Assembly: GCA_903939515.1 (NCBI GenBank)
Contig: CAJAHH010000133.1
Span: 1 to 55,369, forward strand
From: an uncultured Verrucomicrobiota bacterium
GTDB lineage: Bacteria; Verrucomicrobiota; Verrucomicrobiia; Limisphaerales; UBA9464
Length of the DNA: 55,369 nt
Direction of reading: 5' to 3'
Part shown: piece after piece, positions 32,860-41,260 of the stretch
Layout: each line of letters starts with the position of its first letter
Position numbering within the stretch: the first letter of the stretch is position 1
The notes under the pieces: generated by a model
Told to the model about the DNA's origin: nothing
Database searches by the model: none
The model's input: the letters and a program-made list of their open reading frames with translations, nothing else
Position numbers and translations under genes: made by a program

Positions 32860-34170
32860 TCAACGGCCTTTCGGTTGGGTCTCGAGTCGGATAGCGGCCG
32901 AACGACCGTGGCCATCGAGGCCCTCGAGTCCAGCAAATGTCGCGACCCCCTTCAGCGCCTTGCGCAGGGCGGGCTTGGAGTACTCCACCACACTGGTGCG
33001 GCGTTGGAATTGATCAACGGTCAGGCCAGCGAAGCTACGACCGGCGCCGCCGGTGGGCAGTACATGACTGGGTCCGGCAACATAGTCGCCCAGAACCGTG
33101 GGAGAACCCTGGCCGAGAAAAATGGCACCCGCCGCATGGATTCGCGAAACCAGCGCCTTGGGGTTTCGGGTCATGATTTCGCAGTGTTCCGGTGCCAGTC
33201 GGTTGATGAGCGACACGGCCGCATTGAGGTCGCGGACCTGGATGAGCCAGGTGTTGGTGTCCAAGACTTTCTGAATAAATTCACGGCGGTTCAGAGTGGG
33301 CAACTGCCGCGAGATTTCCTTCTCCACGGCCTTCAATTGGGCGGAGGAAGTGGTGACCATCCAGACCCGTTCGTGGCCGGAGCCATGCTCGGCCTGAGCG
33401 AGAAGATCTGCCGCGACGAAGCGGGGGTCCGCTGAATCGTCGGCCAGCACTAGGGTCTCACTGGGACCGGGCAGCAGATCAACCGACACATGGCCAAAGA
33501 GCAGGCGCTTGGCTGCCACCACGTAAGCGTTACCAGGTCCAAAAACCTTGTGCACCGGCCGGATCGTCTCGGTGCCATGCACCATCGCTGCGATGGCCTG
33601 GGAGCCGCCGATTCGATAAATCTCGGTCGCTCCAGCAAAATTGGCGGCGAAGAGGAGTGCCGGATTGAGGGTACCATCCTTGCCACAGGGGGTGCAGACC
33701 ACGATCTCTGGACACCCAGCCACCTTGGCCAGAGTGATGGTCATGAGCGCCGTGGACACGAGCGGCGCGGTGCCGCCGGGAATGTACACTCCGACCCGTT
33801 GGAAGGGTTGGAACACTTCGCCCACCTGGGCGCCGTGGGAGTTCTTGGCCGACCAATCCCGGCGGCGGGAGCGCTTGGAGAAGGAGGCAATGTTCTTGGT
33901 CGATTCGGCCACGGCGGCCCGCAGATCCGGCCCGGCCATGAGCGAGGCTTGCATCCGTTCGGCCTGAGTCACCGGAATTTGTTCCGGCGTCAGGGTGGCT
34001 CCGTCGAAACGTTGGGTGAACTCGACCAGGGCCGCATCTCCACGGGCACGAACTGCCTCGATGATGGTGCGCGTGCGTTCCTCAATGACGGGGTCAAAGA
34101 GAGATGAGGCGGCGGCGGCCTGGTTCAGGCGCGCGTCATGGTCGACATCCGAAACACGGACGATATGCAT
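32860..34170 (-). CDS. hisD: Histidinol dehydrogenase
   Basis: 436 residues, full length. HisD oxidises histidinol to histidine in two NAD-dependent steps. Seen: RVGVYIPGGTAPLVSTALM, VGGSQAI-type GGSQAIAAM, KVFGPGNAYV, DLLPGPSE, LLAQAEHGSG (zinc/active-site region) and NRLAPEHCEI with the catalytic Glu-His. It sits 84 bases behind the exonuclease gene on the same strand. The start chosen (MHIVRVSD) is the typical N-terminus; an upstream extension in the same frame lacks similarity. Confidence 0.97.
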   Translation of the reverse strand: MHIVRVSDVDHDARLNQAAAASSLFDPVIEERTRTIIEAVRARGDAALVEFTQRFDGATLTPEQIPVTQAERMQASLMAGPDLRAAVAESTKNIASFSKRSRRRDWSAKNSHGAQVGEVFQPFQRVGVYIPGGTAPLVSTALMTITLAKVAGCPEIVVCTPCGKDGTLNPALLFAANFAGATEIYRIGGSQAIAAMVHGTETIRPVHKVFGPGNAYVVAAKRLLFGHVSVDLLPGPSETLVLADDSADPRFVAADLLAQAEHGSGHERVWMVTTSSAQLKAVEKEISRQLPTLNRREFIQKVLDTNTWLIQVRDLNAAVSLINRLAPEHCEIMTRNPKALVSRIHAAGAIFLGQGSPTVLGDYVAGPSHVLPTGGAGRSFAGLTVDQFQRRTSVVEYSKPALRKALKGVATFAGLEGLDGHGRSAAIRLETQPKGR

Positions 34171-34254
34171 GCAGGAGAGGGTATGGGGGAGAGCGTTGAA
34201 GTCAAAACACGCGGATGCGCGTCGGGGCGGTCGCAGTTCGGGCAAATGGGCTTC

Positions 34255-34989
34255 TCACTTAATGCCTTTGAGCCGTTCTTCCCAAACTTTGTGCAAATCG
34301 ACCGTGGCGACGACGTCGCGCAGGCAATACTCGGCGATATCGCGGTGGCGGCCTTCGGCCAGCAATGAGCTGACATCCATGCCGCTAATGCCCATGGCCT
34401 TGGGAGAAGGGATCCCGAAAGCCTTGCAGTAGAAATCGAGGTTGAACTTGCGGGCAGCACCCTCGCGGCCGCTGACATTGTAGAAGGTGAACTGTTCAGC
34501 CAAGTCGCAGTGGGGTTCGATTTGATACCGGTAGCCCAGCCAGTCCTTGCGGGTGATAGGCACGTTGAGCAGAGCCGAGCGGAGGTACAAAAACGGGACA
34601 TCGAAGCCGCGGCCATTAAAGGTCACGATGCTGTCGTAGCGTTTGGCGACATCCCAAAAGGCGGTCAGGAGTTCTACCTCATCGACTTGGGGGGCAAATT
34701 CCACGGTGGAGCTCTCGGTGTCGGCCTCCTCCAGGGCGTCTTCGTCAAAATCGTCGGACTGGTAGAGTACCTGACCTTTGCCGGAGTCGGCATTGATCAT
34801 GGCGATACACACTACCTGAGCGGTGAAGGGCCACAGGCTGAACTGCTGTGAAATTTCCACCCGTTTGCGCGCCTTGTCTTCCTCGGTCGGTTGGCGCTCG
34901 GCCTCGCGGAAAAGGTACTCCTGCTGGACCTCATCGAAGTGTTCCAGTCCGACGGCGGAGGTCTCGATGTCAAAAACGAGTCGGGGCAT
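34255..34989 (-). CDS. Predicted 3'-5' exonuclease, DnaQ/PolB-exonuclease fold
   Basis: 244 residues. RLVFDIETSA (ExoI, Asp-Ile-Glu), TFNGRGFDVPFLYLR (ExoII) and YCLRDVVAT (ExoIII, Tyr-x3-Asp) give the acidic residues of the RNase H-like exonuclease fold. The sequence fits the PolB-like stand-alone 3'-5' exonuclease group (DUF2319 type). Probably acts in DNA or RNA end trimming or repair. The ATG at 34989 is at the right distance before DIE. First of the leftward pair with hisD. Confidence 0.88.
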   Translation of the reverse strand: MPRLVFDIETSAVGLEHFDEVQQEYLFREAERQPTEEDKARKRVEISQQFSLWPFTAQVVCIAMINADSGKGQVLYQSDDFDEDALEEADTESSTVEFAPQVDEVELLTAFWDVAKRYDSIVTFNGRGFDVPFLYLRSALLNVPITRKDWLGYRYQIEPHCDLAEQFTFYNVSGREGAARKFNLDFYCKAFGIPSPKAMGISGMDVSSLLAEGRHRDIAEYCLRDVVATVDLHKVWEERLKGIK

Positions 34990-35049
34990 GACGGCCGTTT
35001 TGTACGCCACCGCCGCGCCAGGACCAAGCCGCAAACCACCACACCCAAC

Positions 35050-35093
35050 GGGGTCGGTCCCGCACATTTACACAAAAGGAGCCAGTCTACACT
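35050..35093 (+). repeat. Dispersed repeat shared with 54990-55033
   Basis: GGGGTCGGTCCC followed by ATTTACACAAAAGG and GTCTACACT-like bases recurs inverted at 54990-55033 with a few differences. The common core GGGGTCGGTCCC-N4-5-TTTACACAAAAGG suggests a mobile or recruited non-coding repeat family. The function is unknown. Confidence 0.6.
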
Positions 35094-35222
35094 ATTTTAA
35101 AAACCACTCCCATTGGCGTTACCGACCGGGTTGTAGGCCTCCGCTGCGGGGGGGGCTCTCTGCAATCGTAGCAAACGGAGTCAGCTAAGAGACAGGTCAG
35201 GGATTGGGTTACGCTGTACGCG

Positions 35223-35294
35223 TTCCGTAGAAGGTTGGCTCTGCAACGCTCCTCGGCTCCTCTACGGAATTGCCCGCCCCAGAGTGACTCTGGG
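35223..35294 (-). terminator. Two hairpins behind obgE, possible terminator
   Basis: CCCAGAG/CTCTGGG (35278-35294) and TTCCGTAGA/TCTACGGAA (35223-35269) are perfect stems directly downstream of obgE on the minus strand. Neither has a strong T-run, so a terminator role is only plausible. Confidence 0.35.
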
Positions 35295-35310
35295 AGCGGT
35301 ACGCAACACT

Positions 35311-36564
35311 TCAGTCTTCGGACTCTAATTCTGATTCTGATTCTGATTCTGAATCCGATCCGAGGGCTTCCTCGGCCTTGACGGACTGGTCTACCATCTC
35401 CCGGATGATCTTGCGGAAAGCAGGAAGACCTTCGTCGAACGCTGCCGAAATAGGGAGAACCAAGGTCTTGGGGACCCGTCGCTTGAACGACTTTAGATTG
35501 GCGGTCGCTGCCTCTTCATCCATTTTATTGGCGACCACCAGACGAGGGCGGTCCAAGAGGGTCGGATCGTACAGTTCCAGCTCTTCCAGCAGGCTGTGGT
35601 AGTCGTCCCAAGGGTGACGGTTGTCAGTCCCGGCCATGTCGAGGAGAATGACAAGGATCTTGCAGCGGGCGATGTGACGCAAGAAAGCGTGTCCAAGGCC
35701 GACATTGAGGTGAGCTCCGGCAATTAAGCCGGGGACGTCACACACCGTCAGACGATAATAATCCTCTGGATACTCCAAAATACCCACCTGAGGCGTCAGT
35801 GTGGTGAAGGGGTAGGCAGCGATCTTGGGGCGGGCCTTGGAAATGGCTGTGAGCAGCGTGGACTTGCCGGCGTTGGGATATCCCACCAGTCCGACTTCGG
35901 CGAGCATGCGCAGTTCGAGCATGAAATCGCCCTCGTCACCCGGTTCTCCCGGTTGGGCATATCGGGGGGTCTGTCGGGCTGCGGTGGCGAAATTACGATT
36001 ACCAAGGCCGCCGCGCCCTCCTTTGCACAGGACAAAGCGTTCTCCGTGCGCGGTGAGATCGCAAACCCGCTCACCCTTTTGGGCATCCCGCCGCTGCGAT
36101 CCGCTCCGAGTGTCTTCTTGTTCTTCCTCGGCGCTCAGGTCCAACTCCATGGCCTGCACACTTCCCGAATGGCGTATGACCGGCCGATCCGCTCCGGCGT
36201 CCGGAATGACGAGTGAATCGTCGGTTTCTTCGGATTCGGTGACACCTTCAGGCAATTCCGGTTCCCGGTGGACCCGCCAGACGATGGTTCCACACGGCAC
36301 CTTGATAATGAGATCTTTGCCGGCCTTGCCATCCATGCCCTTGCCCATGCCGCCTTCACCACTCTGTGCGATGAGGTTAGAGACGAAGAACTGTTGGATC
36401 AGGTTGTTGAGGTCATGGTCGGCCTCCAAGATCACATCGCCGCCGCGGCCGCCATTGCCGCCGCTGGGGCCACCTTTTGGAATGTAAGCTTCGCGGTGAA
36501 AGGCGATGGCACCTTTTCCTCCATGACCGGCACGGGCGGAAACTTTGACCTCATCAACGAACAT
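35311..36564 (-). CDS. obgE: Obg/CgtA GTPase with an acidic insertion
   Basis: 417 residues. ObgE is a 50S-associated GTPase needed for ribosome assembly. The Obg glycine-rich domain is clear (GGPSGGNGGRGGDV). The G domain has GYPNAGKST (228-236), DVPGLI, NKMD and LPISA. Between about residues 98 and 166, where most Obg proteins have a short loop, there is an insertion of about 60 mostly acidic residues (ESEETDDS..., AEEEQED). The protein ends in an Asp/Ser/Glu repeat (SDSESESESELESED) and has no OCT domain. The neighbours rpmA and rplU are the usual partners of obgE in many bacteria. Confidence 0.95.
   Translation of the reverse strand: MFVDEVKVSARAGHGGKGAIAFHREAYIPKGGPSGGNGGRGGDVILEADHDLNNLIQQFFVSNLIAQSGEGGMGKGMDGKAGKDLIIKVPCGTIVWRVHREPELPEGVTESEETDDSLVIPDAGADRPVIRHSGSVQAMELDLSAEEEQEDTRSGSQRRDAQKGERVCDLTAHGERFVLCKGGRGGLGNRNFATAARQTPRYAQPGEPGDEGDFMLELRMLAEVGLVGYPNAGKSTLLTAISKARPKIAAYPFTTLTPQVGILEYPEDYYRLTVCDVPGLIAGAHLNVGLGHAFLRHIARCKILVILLDMAGTDNRHPWDDYHSLLEELELYDPTLLDRPRLVVANKMDEEAATANLKSFKRRVPKTLVLPISAAFDEGLPAFRKIIREMVDQSVKAEEALGSDSESESESELESED
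35327..35353. repeat. Hexanucleotide repeat at the obgE 3' end
   Basis: GATTCT (read TCAGAA on the coding strand) is repeated about four times and encodes the Ser-Glu tail of Obg. Since six bases are two codons, slippage would change tail length but not frame. Confidence 0.75.
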
Positions 36565-36622
36565 AACCTGAGAGTAGGAAGACTGACGGAAAAGGCGAGG
36601 CTCCGTGGAGCCATAGTGGATG

Positions 36623-36652
36623 AAAAAGGGCGAGGCCCAATGAGCCTCGCCC
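36623..36652 (-). terminator. Terminator between rpmA and obgE
   Basis: On the minus strand GGGCGAGGC pairs with GCCTCGCCC over a short ATTGG-type loop, followed by TTTTTC. It lies behind rpmA, so rplU-rpmA and obgE are probably separate transcripts. Confidence 0.88.
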
Positions 36653-36811
36653 AGAAGAGTTTTGTGACTGTGCTGCGCGTCTGACCTGAGTCCGTTAGAC
36701 TTGCAGCACTGCTTTCAGGAATCCAGTCGCCGGAAAGAAACTGCCCCACCGTCGCCGCAGTGCGGCTCAGGGGGGGCGCCATTTATCCCAGCGCTGTCAA
36801 CTGAAGCGCAA

Positions 36812-37090
36812 TCAGGCGACCGCTACTGCTTCAGCGACCGCTTCAGGGGCGGGCACAATGCTCACGCGGGAGCGAGCCTTGTCGAAGAGGACGGTGCCAT
36901 CAGTGAGGGCGAACAGGGTCCAATCGCGGCCGGTGCCGACGTTGGAACCGGCGGAGAACTTGGAACCGCGCTGGCGGACCAAGATGCTTCCCGCGGTGAC
37001 GAACTCGGAGCCGAATGCCTTGACGCCGAGACGCTTGCTGACGCTGTCGCGCCCGTTGCGTGAACTGCCTTGACCTTTCTTGTGAGCCAT
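36812..37090 (-). CDS. rpmA: 50S ribosomal protein L27
   Basis: 92 residues. [29 protein letters not shown] opens with the L27 N-terminus that reaches the peptidyl transferase centre. [32 protein letters not shown] matches the rest of the family. It starts with the Gly-rich form that does not need processing of a leader. An extra Ala/Val/Glu tail ([12 protein letters not shown]) is added. Fifteen bases behind rplU, same strand. Confidence 0.97.
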   Translation of the reverse strand: MAHKKGQGSSRNGRDSVSKRLGVKAFGSEFVTAGSILVRQRGSKFSAGSNVGTGRDWTLFALTDGTVLFDKARSRVSIVPAPEAVAEAVAVA

Positions 37091-37105
37091 AAGACTAGAG
37101 GAATA

Positions 37106-37417
37106 TTAGCCGTTGATCTCGGTGACCTTTACCACAGTCAGTTCCTGACGGTGGCCGATCTTCTTGTGATAACCCTTGCGGCGCCGCATCTTGAAGGCGA
37201 CGACCTTGTCACCACGGATGTGTGACACGACATCAGCCTTGATCGTCGCTCCGGCGATGACCGGGTTGCCGACAGTGACGTTGCCCTCCTTGTTAATGAG
37301 GAGGACGCGGTCGAAGGTGTGGACCTGACCCGCGGTGACGGGCAGGAGTTCGATCTCGAGGGTGTCGCCTGCAGCGACGCGGTACTGCTTACCGCCGGTT
37401 TCCAAAACAGCGTACAT
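37106..37417 (-). CDS. rplU: 50S ribosomal protein L21
   Basis: 103 residues. MYAVLETGGKQYRVAAGD, KEGNVTVGNPVIAGA and MRRRKGYHKKIGHRQELTVVKVTEI are L21 hallmarks. It binds 23S rRNA and precedes rpmA as in nearly all bacteria. The start was placed at MYAVLETGG; a hairpin lies immediately upstream in the mRNA leader. Confidence 0.97.
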   Translation of the reverse strand: MYAVLETGGKQYRVAAGDTLEIELLPVTAGQVHTFDRVLLINKEGNVTVGNPVIAGATIKADVVSHIRGDKVVAFKMRRRKGYHKKIGHRQELTVVKVTEING

Positions 37418-37426
37418 AAAAACTTT

Positions 37427-37440
37427 CCCCCGACAGGGGG
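37427..37440 (-). promoter_or_regulatory. Hairpin just upstream of the L21 start
   Basis: CCCCC-TGTC-GGGGG (minus strand) sits 9 bases before the rplU ATG; GGGGGA is the only Shine-Dalgarno-like run nearby, so the stem could hide it. A ribosomal-protein leader control is possible but unproven. Confidence 0.35.
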
Positions 37441-37441
37441 A

Positions 37442-37825
37442 CGTGGAAGGAACCAAACAGGGGGTTTGGTGTCAACGCCCGATTTCTAAAATCGAGACCT
37501 TTAGTCTTCTGCCAGACCTATTTCGGTGGTTGGATCGGTGCTAAATCCTTGGAATCCCCTGTGGGTCAAGCTGCTCAGATCAGGGTCTAATTGTCTGTTC
37601 CAGACCCGCTGCGGCTCGGGTGTCTGTAGAGTGGTTCTTCTTGGGTGGCCCTGCGGGTCGGGTGTCATAGTAGGTCGTAGGATAAATAGCTTTTGCAGGG
37701 TGAAACGTGGGTTTGGTTGGGGAAGAGCTGTTTGGGGGTGGGACTTAGGGTGGTGTGCTTCTTCTTGGGTGGCTCTGCCGCTCGACCTAGAGAGAATGGT
37801 TTAGGAATATTGGTTCGGCGGGTCG
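37442..37825. other. Intergenic region with imperfect direct repeats
   Basis: Upstream of rplU and of the broken GNAT gene. CTGCGGCTCGGGTGTC...TAG (37609-37629) recurs as CTGCGGGTCGGGTGTC...TAG (37651-37673), and TTCTTGGGTGGC occurs twice (near 37639 and 37763). No intact gene was found. Confidence 0.4.
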
Positions 37826-38334
37826 ATGGAAACGCGAAGATTACCCATGAAAACAGGCCTAAAAGCGCTGCCTCCAAGTATTTCAATCATACCGACTTCC
37901 GTAGTGCATTCGGTCTCACTTTGCGAGGCGGTGGGCGAGGTGGCCCGGGAGCGGCGGCGGGTGTGCCGCAATTTGTCGCGCTTTGCGGACTTACGGTCGT
38001 CGGGTGGTGCGATATTGTCCGGCTTTATCCTCATCCCGGATACGAGCACAACGGTCGTTTGGGAATAGGGGTGGTGGCAGCCTGGCGAGGTCGAGGGCTG
38101 GGTCGGGGCTTGCTCGAACAAGCCCTCAGCGCAGCTTCAGGGGCTGGATTCCGGCGGGTGGAACTCGATGTCTACGCTTCAAACACCGCCGCGCTGAGTC
38201 TTTACAAGAGCTGCGGGTTCACGGTGGAAGGGGTCAAGCGGGCGATGCGCCTCCTCGACGGCCGAGTCGATGATGTGGTGCTCATGGCTTGTTCAATGAC
38301 CGATGGATCTCCAGAGGCTCTGTTGCACGGATGA
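37826..38334 (+). pseudogene. GNAT acetyltransferase, frameshifted
   Basis: The C-terminal half in one frame is a clear GNAT: PQFVALCGLTVVGWCDI, GRLGIGVVAAWRGRGLGRGLLEQAL (acetyl-CoA loop), VELDVYASNTAALSLYKSCGFTVEG. The N-terminal half that normally precedes it (ISIIPTSVVHSVSLCEAVGEVARERRR, with the VARERR motif) lies in a different frame and ends where the other begins, around 37940-37965. The roughly 25 residues usually between them are missing. A deletion with frameshift is the simplest explanation. Read as one frame, the N-terminus has no GNAT similarity. Confidence 0.65.
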
Positions 38335-38742
38335 CCTGTAGGTCTGTGGTTCACTCTATTTGATCTCTGTGGGGTTCGAATGATGAAGTTGGGTCGATGA
38401 CTGAGCCTTTTGATTCAGCTTAGAATAGAAGCAGAATCTTTTCGGAGCTTATTTCTTCGGAGTCGCAGTCATGAGTGGCTGGCATTCAGTGGGCCATGAT
38501 GGATCCACGATTGAGGGCGCGACGGGCTTTTGTTCATCGTCCGCCTCTTGGGCTTTACTGCGAATGCATTTTCAGGCTCAGATTTCGCCCGTACCACCGA
38601 CGAAGGCCGTGCTATTAAAAGGAACTGATTTCGTTCAAAACCGGTGACTTTGTGAAAAAATTCACAAAAGCCACTTGCTGCCGGAGGGATCGAAAACATA
38701 GTTTGCGGCATCCGCGGGGACCACTCCCCGCCATTTTGGTTT
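38335..38742 (+). promoter_or_regulatory. Upstream region of the nuo operon
   Basis: 408 bases without a gene. No nuoA is found here in any frame. It contains the CRP-like palindrome at 38649-38668 and, 6 bases later, TTGCTG and CATAGT spaced 16 bases apart as a weak promoter candidate. The ribosome binding site before nuoB is weak. Confidence 0.5.
38649..38668. promoter_or_regulatory. CRP/FNR-family consensus operator
   Basis: TTTGTGAAAAAATTCACAAA is a perfect 8 bp inverted repeat with an A4 centre. It contains TGTGA-N6-TCACA, the exact CRP binding consensus. It lies 75 bases before the nuoB start. A CRP/FNR-like regulator of respiration is the likely binder; none is encoded in this window. 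Confidence 0.6.
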
Positions 38743-39351
38743 ATGGATGCAACGTCCCCAGCTGTGATCGGCGGCAAGACCACTACCGAGTTCGGGTATA
38801 ACTCGAAAATCGAGGGTGAGGTCGTTCATACGACGGTGGATGCAGCCCTCAATTGGTTCCGCAAGAACTCTTTGTGGCCCATGCCTATGGGTTTGGCGTG
38901 CTGTGGCATTGAGCTAATGGCCGTCGGTGCCAGTCGCTTTGATATATCCCGTTTCGGGTCGGAGGTTATGCGGTTCTCCCCCCGACAGTCGGACGTGATG
39001 ATCGTGGCAGGCACGGTGACCTACAAGATGGCTCTGGCTCTGCGCCGAATCTACGAGCAGATGGCCGAGCCCAAGTGGGTCATCGCCATGGGTGCCTGTG
39101 CTTCTACTGGCGGCATGTATCGCAGTTATGCGGTATTGCAAGGGGTCGACAACATCATTCCGGTCGACGTTTACGTGGCCGGATGCCCACCGCGGCCTGA
39201 GGCTCTGCTCGATGCGCTGATTCGTTTACAGAACAAGGTTGCCCACGAGCCGATCACCCGTGACCTCAAGCGAGATGTCGCCCCGGACAAGTACGGTCGC
39301 ATGGGCCTCGAATTGGGTGCTCATGGCGAGGTGTTGCAACAAAAACCCTGA
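38743..39351 (+). CDS. nuoB: NADH-quinone oxidoreductase subunit B
   Basis: 202 residues. NuoB carries cluster N2, the last iron-sulfur cluster before quinone. The four cysteines are in ACCGIEL (C53, C54), GACAST and [10 protein letters not shown]. First gene of the complex I operon; nuoA, which normally precedes it, is absent. A CRP-like site lies upstream. Confidence 0.96.
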   Translation: MDATSPAVIGGKTTTEFGYNSKIEGEVVHTTVDAALNWFRKNSLWPMPMGLACCGIELMAVGASRFDISRFGSEVMRFSPRQSDVMIVAGTVTYKMALALRRIYEQMAEPKWVIAMGACASTGGMYRSYAVLQGVDNIIPVDVYVAGCPPRPEALLDALIRLQNKVAHEPITRDLKRDVAPDKYGRMGLELGAHGEVLQQKP

Positions 39352-39369
39352 TTTCAAGCTCTCCTCCCA

Positions 39370-39951
39370 GTGCCGACCTCCCTTGAACTCGCTGGCCAGC
39401 TTCGTGAGAAGTTTGGCGACCTGATCTCTGAGCCCCTCGAATTCCGGGGCGAAGTCACCGTGACTGTCGCCAACCCCGAGCGCATCGCTGAGGTTTGTCT
39501 GCATGCCAAGACGGTCCTAGGCTTCGACTTTCTCATCGATCTGAGCAGTGTGGATAATTACGGTGACGATCCGCGCTGGACCGTCGTGTACGAACTCTCT
39601 GGCCTCGGTCATGGGCAGCATCTGCGCCTCAAGACATCCGTCAGCGAAGAACGTTCCGAGCTTCCGACCGTGTCCCAGGTGTGGCGGACGGCCGATTGGC
39701 ATGAGCGTGAAGCCTACGACATGATGGGGATTCAATTCTCAGGCCATCCCGACCTGCGCCGGATCCTCATGTGGGAGGGCTATCCGTACTACCCGTTGCG
39801 CAAAGACTTCCCGCTGGCCGGCAAGCCAACCCTTCTGCCCGACACAGCCTTCACCCAAACAGCACCCTTGGAGGGCGGTCCATTTGTAACTTTGCCCGGC
39901 GGCAAAGATTCAACGGCCCGCGAACCCCGCGTCCGGACTCCCGAGGAATAG
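39370..39951 (+). CDS. nuoC: NADH-quinone oxidoreductase subunit C
   Basis: 193 residues from a GTG start. WHEREAYDMMGIQFSGHPDLRRILMWEGYPYYPLRKDFP is the subunit C/30 kDa signature. It is part of the peripheral arm around the N2/quinone site. It is separate from nuoD, not fused. Short Pro/Thr-rich tail. Confidence 0.95.
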   Translation: MPTSLELAGQLREKFGDLISEPLEFRGEVTVTVANPERIAEVCLHAKTVLGFDFLIDLSSVDNYGDDPRWTVVYELSGLGHGQHLRLKTSVSEERSELPTVSQVWRTADWHEREAYDMMGIQFSGHPDLRRILMWEGYPYYPLRKDFPLAGKPTLLPDTAFTQTAPLEGGPFVTLPGGKDSTAREPRVRTPEE

Positions 39952-39954
39952 ACC

Positions 39955-41247
39955 ATGGCGACTCAAACCATCGAATTTAAAGACACTGCGGCCCGGGCGG
40001 CTCATGTGGTGCCGTCCGAAGGCCCGAGTTCGGGTGACGATCTCCAAGATCTCCACGGTGACAAAATGGTCCTCAACATGGGGCCATCGCATCCGTCCAC
40101 TCACGGAGTGCTGCGCATCCTCATCGAGTTGGATGGCGAGACGGTCACTAAGGCAGTCCCGGATGTGGGCTATCTGCACCGCGGTGACGAAAAAATCGCA
40201 GAGAACATGACTTATAACCAGTTCGTGCCCTACACGGACCGGTTGGACTATCTCGCGCCCTTAGCCAATAACGTGGCCTATGCGTTGGCGGTCGAGAAGC
40301 TCATGGGCATCGACACCCAGTTGCCCCCGCGTTGTCAGTATTTAAGGGTGATTTGTTGTGAGTTGGCCCGCATCTCGGCTCACCTGCTGGGTTTGGGTGC
40401 CTTCGCGATGGACTTGGGTGCTCTGACGGTGTTCCTGCACACCTTCACCGAGCGCGAAAAGATCTACAATTTGTGCGAATCCCTCACTGGGGCGCGTTTC
40501 ACCACCAGTTACACCCGAATTGGTGGCCTGACCCGCGATTGTCCTCCCGGTTGGGTGGCCGCGGTGCGGAAGTTCCTGGATGAGGTGGTCGTCAACCTCG
40601 ACGAGTCCGAGACCTTGCTCACGCGCAATCGCATCTTTGTCGATCGGACCCGCGATGTGGGTGTGATTTCTCGCGAGTTGGCCATCGATTACGGCCTGAC
40701 CGGACCCAATTTGCGCGGCAGCGGTGTCGATTACGATGTTCGCAAGGCGCATCCCTACTTGGTTTACAAGGACCTAGAGTTCGACATTCCGGTCGGGTCG
40801 GTGGGTGATTCGTACGACCGATATCTCGTTCGCATGGAAGAGATGCGGCAGAGTGTTCGTATCCTTCACCAGTGCCTAGACCGTCTCCCTGGTGGCCCCG
40901 ATAACGCCGGCAAGGAACCCATCAATGTGGCCGACGGCAAGGTGGTCCTGCCGCCCAAGAACAAGGTGCTGACCAGCATGGAAGAGCTGATCCACCAATT
41001 TATGATCGTCACCCAAGGCGTGAATGCGCCGGCCGGTGAGGTTTATTTTGGGGCCGAAAACCCCAAGGGCGAACTGGGTTTCTACATTAACAGCCGCGGA
41101 GGTGGCACGCCCTACCGCCTCAAGATCCGCGCCCCATCGTTTGTAAACTTGAGCATCCTCCCGGCAGTGTTGCCGGGGCACCTCATGAGCGATGTGGTTT
41201 CCATCCTGGGATCCTTCGATTTCGTGATGGGCGAGTGCGACCGATAA
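39955..41247 (+). CDS. nuoD: NADH-quinone oxidoreductase subunit D
   Basis: 430 residues. NMGPSHPSTHGVLRI, PDVGYLHRGDEKIAENM, TGARFTTSYTRIGGL and the C-terminus LPAVLPGHLMSDVVSILGSFDFVMGECDR are standard subunit D/49 kDa segments forming the quinone pocket. Three bases behind nuoC, 13 bases before nuoE. Confidence 0.97.
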   Translation: MATQTIEFKDTAARAAHVVPSEGPSSGDDLQDLHGDKMVLNMGPSHPSTHGVLRILIELDGETVTKAVPDVGYLHRGDEKIAENMTYNQFVPYTDRLDYLAPLANNVAYALAVEKLMGIDTQLPPRCQYLRVICCELARISAHLLGLGAFAMDLGALTVFLHTFTEREKIYNLCESLTGARFTTSYTRIGGLTRDCPPGWVAAVRKFLDEVVVNLDESETLLTRNRIFVDRTRDVGVISRELAIDYGLTGPNLRGSGVDYDVRKAHPYLVYKDLEFDIPVGSVGDSYDRYLVRMEEMRQSVRILHQCLDRLPGGPDNAGKEPINVADGKVVLPPKNKVLTSMEELIHQFMIVTQGVNAPAGEVYFGAENPKGELGFYINSRGGGTPYRLKIRAPSFVNLSILPAVLPGHLMSDVVSILGSFDFVMGECDR

Positions 41248-41260
41248 CCGGAATTCACCG

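Larger units (their letters stand above)
34990..35310. other. Gap with a dispersed repeat and two hairpins
   Basis: 321 bases between the exonuclease start and the obgE stop. It contains the dispersed repeat at 35050, a GC-rich stretch and the hairpins at 35223-35294. No gene recognised. Confidence 0.4.
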
